A stretch of 21,785 nt of DNA from an uncultured Methanobrevibacter sp. Lineage in GTDB: Archaea > Methanobacteriota > Methanobacteria > Methanobacteriales > Methanobacteriaceae. This document shows, one piece after another, positions 21,409 through 21,785 of the stretch; position 1 is the stretch's first letter; each line of letters starts with the position of its first letter. The DNA is taken from NCBI RefSeq assembly GCF_900316895.1, contig NZ_ONER01000027.1, positions 1-21,785 on the forward strand, written 5' to 3'. A program made the translations under genes and the position numbers. The notes under the pieces are model-generated. The model was given only the letters and a program-made list of their open reading frames with translations. It was not told where the DNA came from and did not search any database.

Positions 21409-21785
21409 GTCCAAGACCACTTAAAAGAAAACCTCCGGAAAAACCTGTAGACAACAAAAAAGCAATTAAAAACATTTTAGGTCTTCTGAAAGATCATAAG
21501 ATTAGATTAATACTGACTGTAGTATGTGCAGTCATTTCCACCGTGTTTACGACCATTGCCCCATTGCTTATAGGCAGGGCAACAACAACAATATTCGACG
21601 GAATAAACAATATTATCCACCATACAGGCTCAATCGATTTCGATACGCTGTTCCATCTTTTGACAGTTGTGGTTATCCTATACGTTATCAGCTCAGTTTT
21701 CTCTTATCTGCAGAGCTTCCTTCTGGTGAAGGTATCCACCAAAATCAGCTATGACTTAAGGGAAAGGATGATAGATAAGATTCTT
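21405..21785 (+). CDS. ABC exporter half, partner subunit (partial)
   Basis: The gene runs off the right edge; 127 codons are visible. It begins MSPRPLKRKPPEKPVDNKKA, then has a first helix (IRLILTVVCAVISTVFTTIA), a periplasm-side loop with ATTTIFDGINNIIHH, a second helix (HLLTVVVILYVISSVFSYLQ) and VSTKISYDLRERMIDKI, the coupling-helix region of type IV ABC exporters. It should be the catalytic partner of the damaged half upstream. Its ATG overlaps that gene's original TGA (ATGA), with GGAGGCG as ribosome site, the usual arrangement for heterodimer pairs. The ATPase domain lies outside the window. Confidence 0.9.
   Translation, partial: MSPRPLKRKPPEKPVDNKKAIKNILGLLKDHKIRLILTVVCAVISTVFTTIAPLLIGRATTTIFDGINNIIHHTGSIDFDTLFHLLTVVVILYVISSVFSYLQSFLLVKVSTKISYDLRERMIDKIL

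Overview
The window looks like chromosomal DNA from a methanogenic archaeon of the order Methanobacteriales, most likely Methanobrevibacter or a close relative. The evidence is very AT-rich intergenic DNA, archaeal TATA boxes with U-rich terminators, ribosomal protein L37e next to an archaeal Sm-like protein, the methanogen deformylase ArfB, a PUA-domain protein, DUF4013 membrane proteins, a homoserine O-acetyltransferase fused to CBS domains, and a cluster of rubredoxins. The species is inferred, not proven. No tRNA, rRNA, CRISPR array, insertion sequence or phage gene was found.

Layout. 132-5527 (minus strand): asparagine synthetase, a small zinc-ribbon protein, an ABC-2 type transporter pair, and an Xre regulator followed by two DUF4013 membrane proteins. 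5528-5945 is gene-free but carries a good plus-strand promoter and a long inverted repeat. 5946-9713 (minus): RNase III, MetX-CBS, the AzlCD amino-acid exporter and a PAP2 phosphatase. 9873-12064: two genes of unknown or weakly known role face outward (111-aa protein; Panacea/DUF4065-type protein), with a 136-aa protein and the LSm-L37e operon between them on the other strand. 12118-13302 (plus): PUA protein and arfB. 13319-14415: a secreted Ser-rich protein diverges from a YigZ/IMPACT protein. 14427-16772 (minus): three small rubredoxins behind a hexapeptide acyltransferase, then a secreted DUF1002 protein. 17132-19184 (plus): an internally duplicated DUF2798 protein and an NSS-family sodium symporter. 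19236-21785: a frameshifted small membrane protein, a damaged ABC-exporter half and the start of its intact partner.

The most interesting signal is a 27-base element found three times (1958-1984 minus; 9798-9824 plus; 11491-11517 plus). Each copy sits directly upstream of a likely TATA box and 42-55 bases before a start codon. Copies 1 and 2 differ at one base and copy 3 keeps the first 20 bases with one change. It precedes the zinc-ribbon protein, the 111-aa protein and the Panacea-type protein, which suggests an uncharacterised regulon linking three small proteins.

Other points: azlC has no standard start codon at its expected N-terminus but has ATT after a GGGGAG site; one small membrane protein is broken by one extra A in a poly-A run; one ABC half-transporter has two separate lesions; and several hairpins overlap stop codons ahead of U-rich tracts. 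Three rubredoxin genes of 36-53 codons are present that are easy to miss because of their size.
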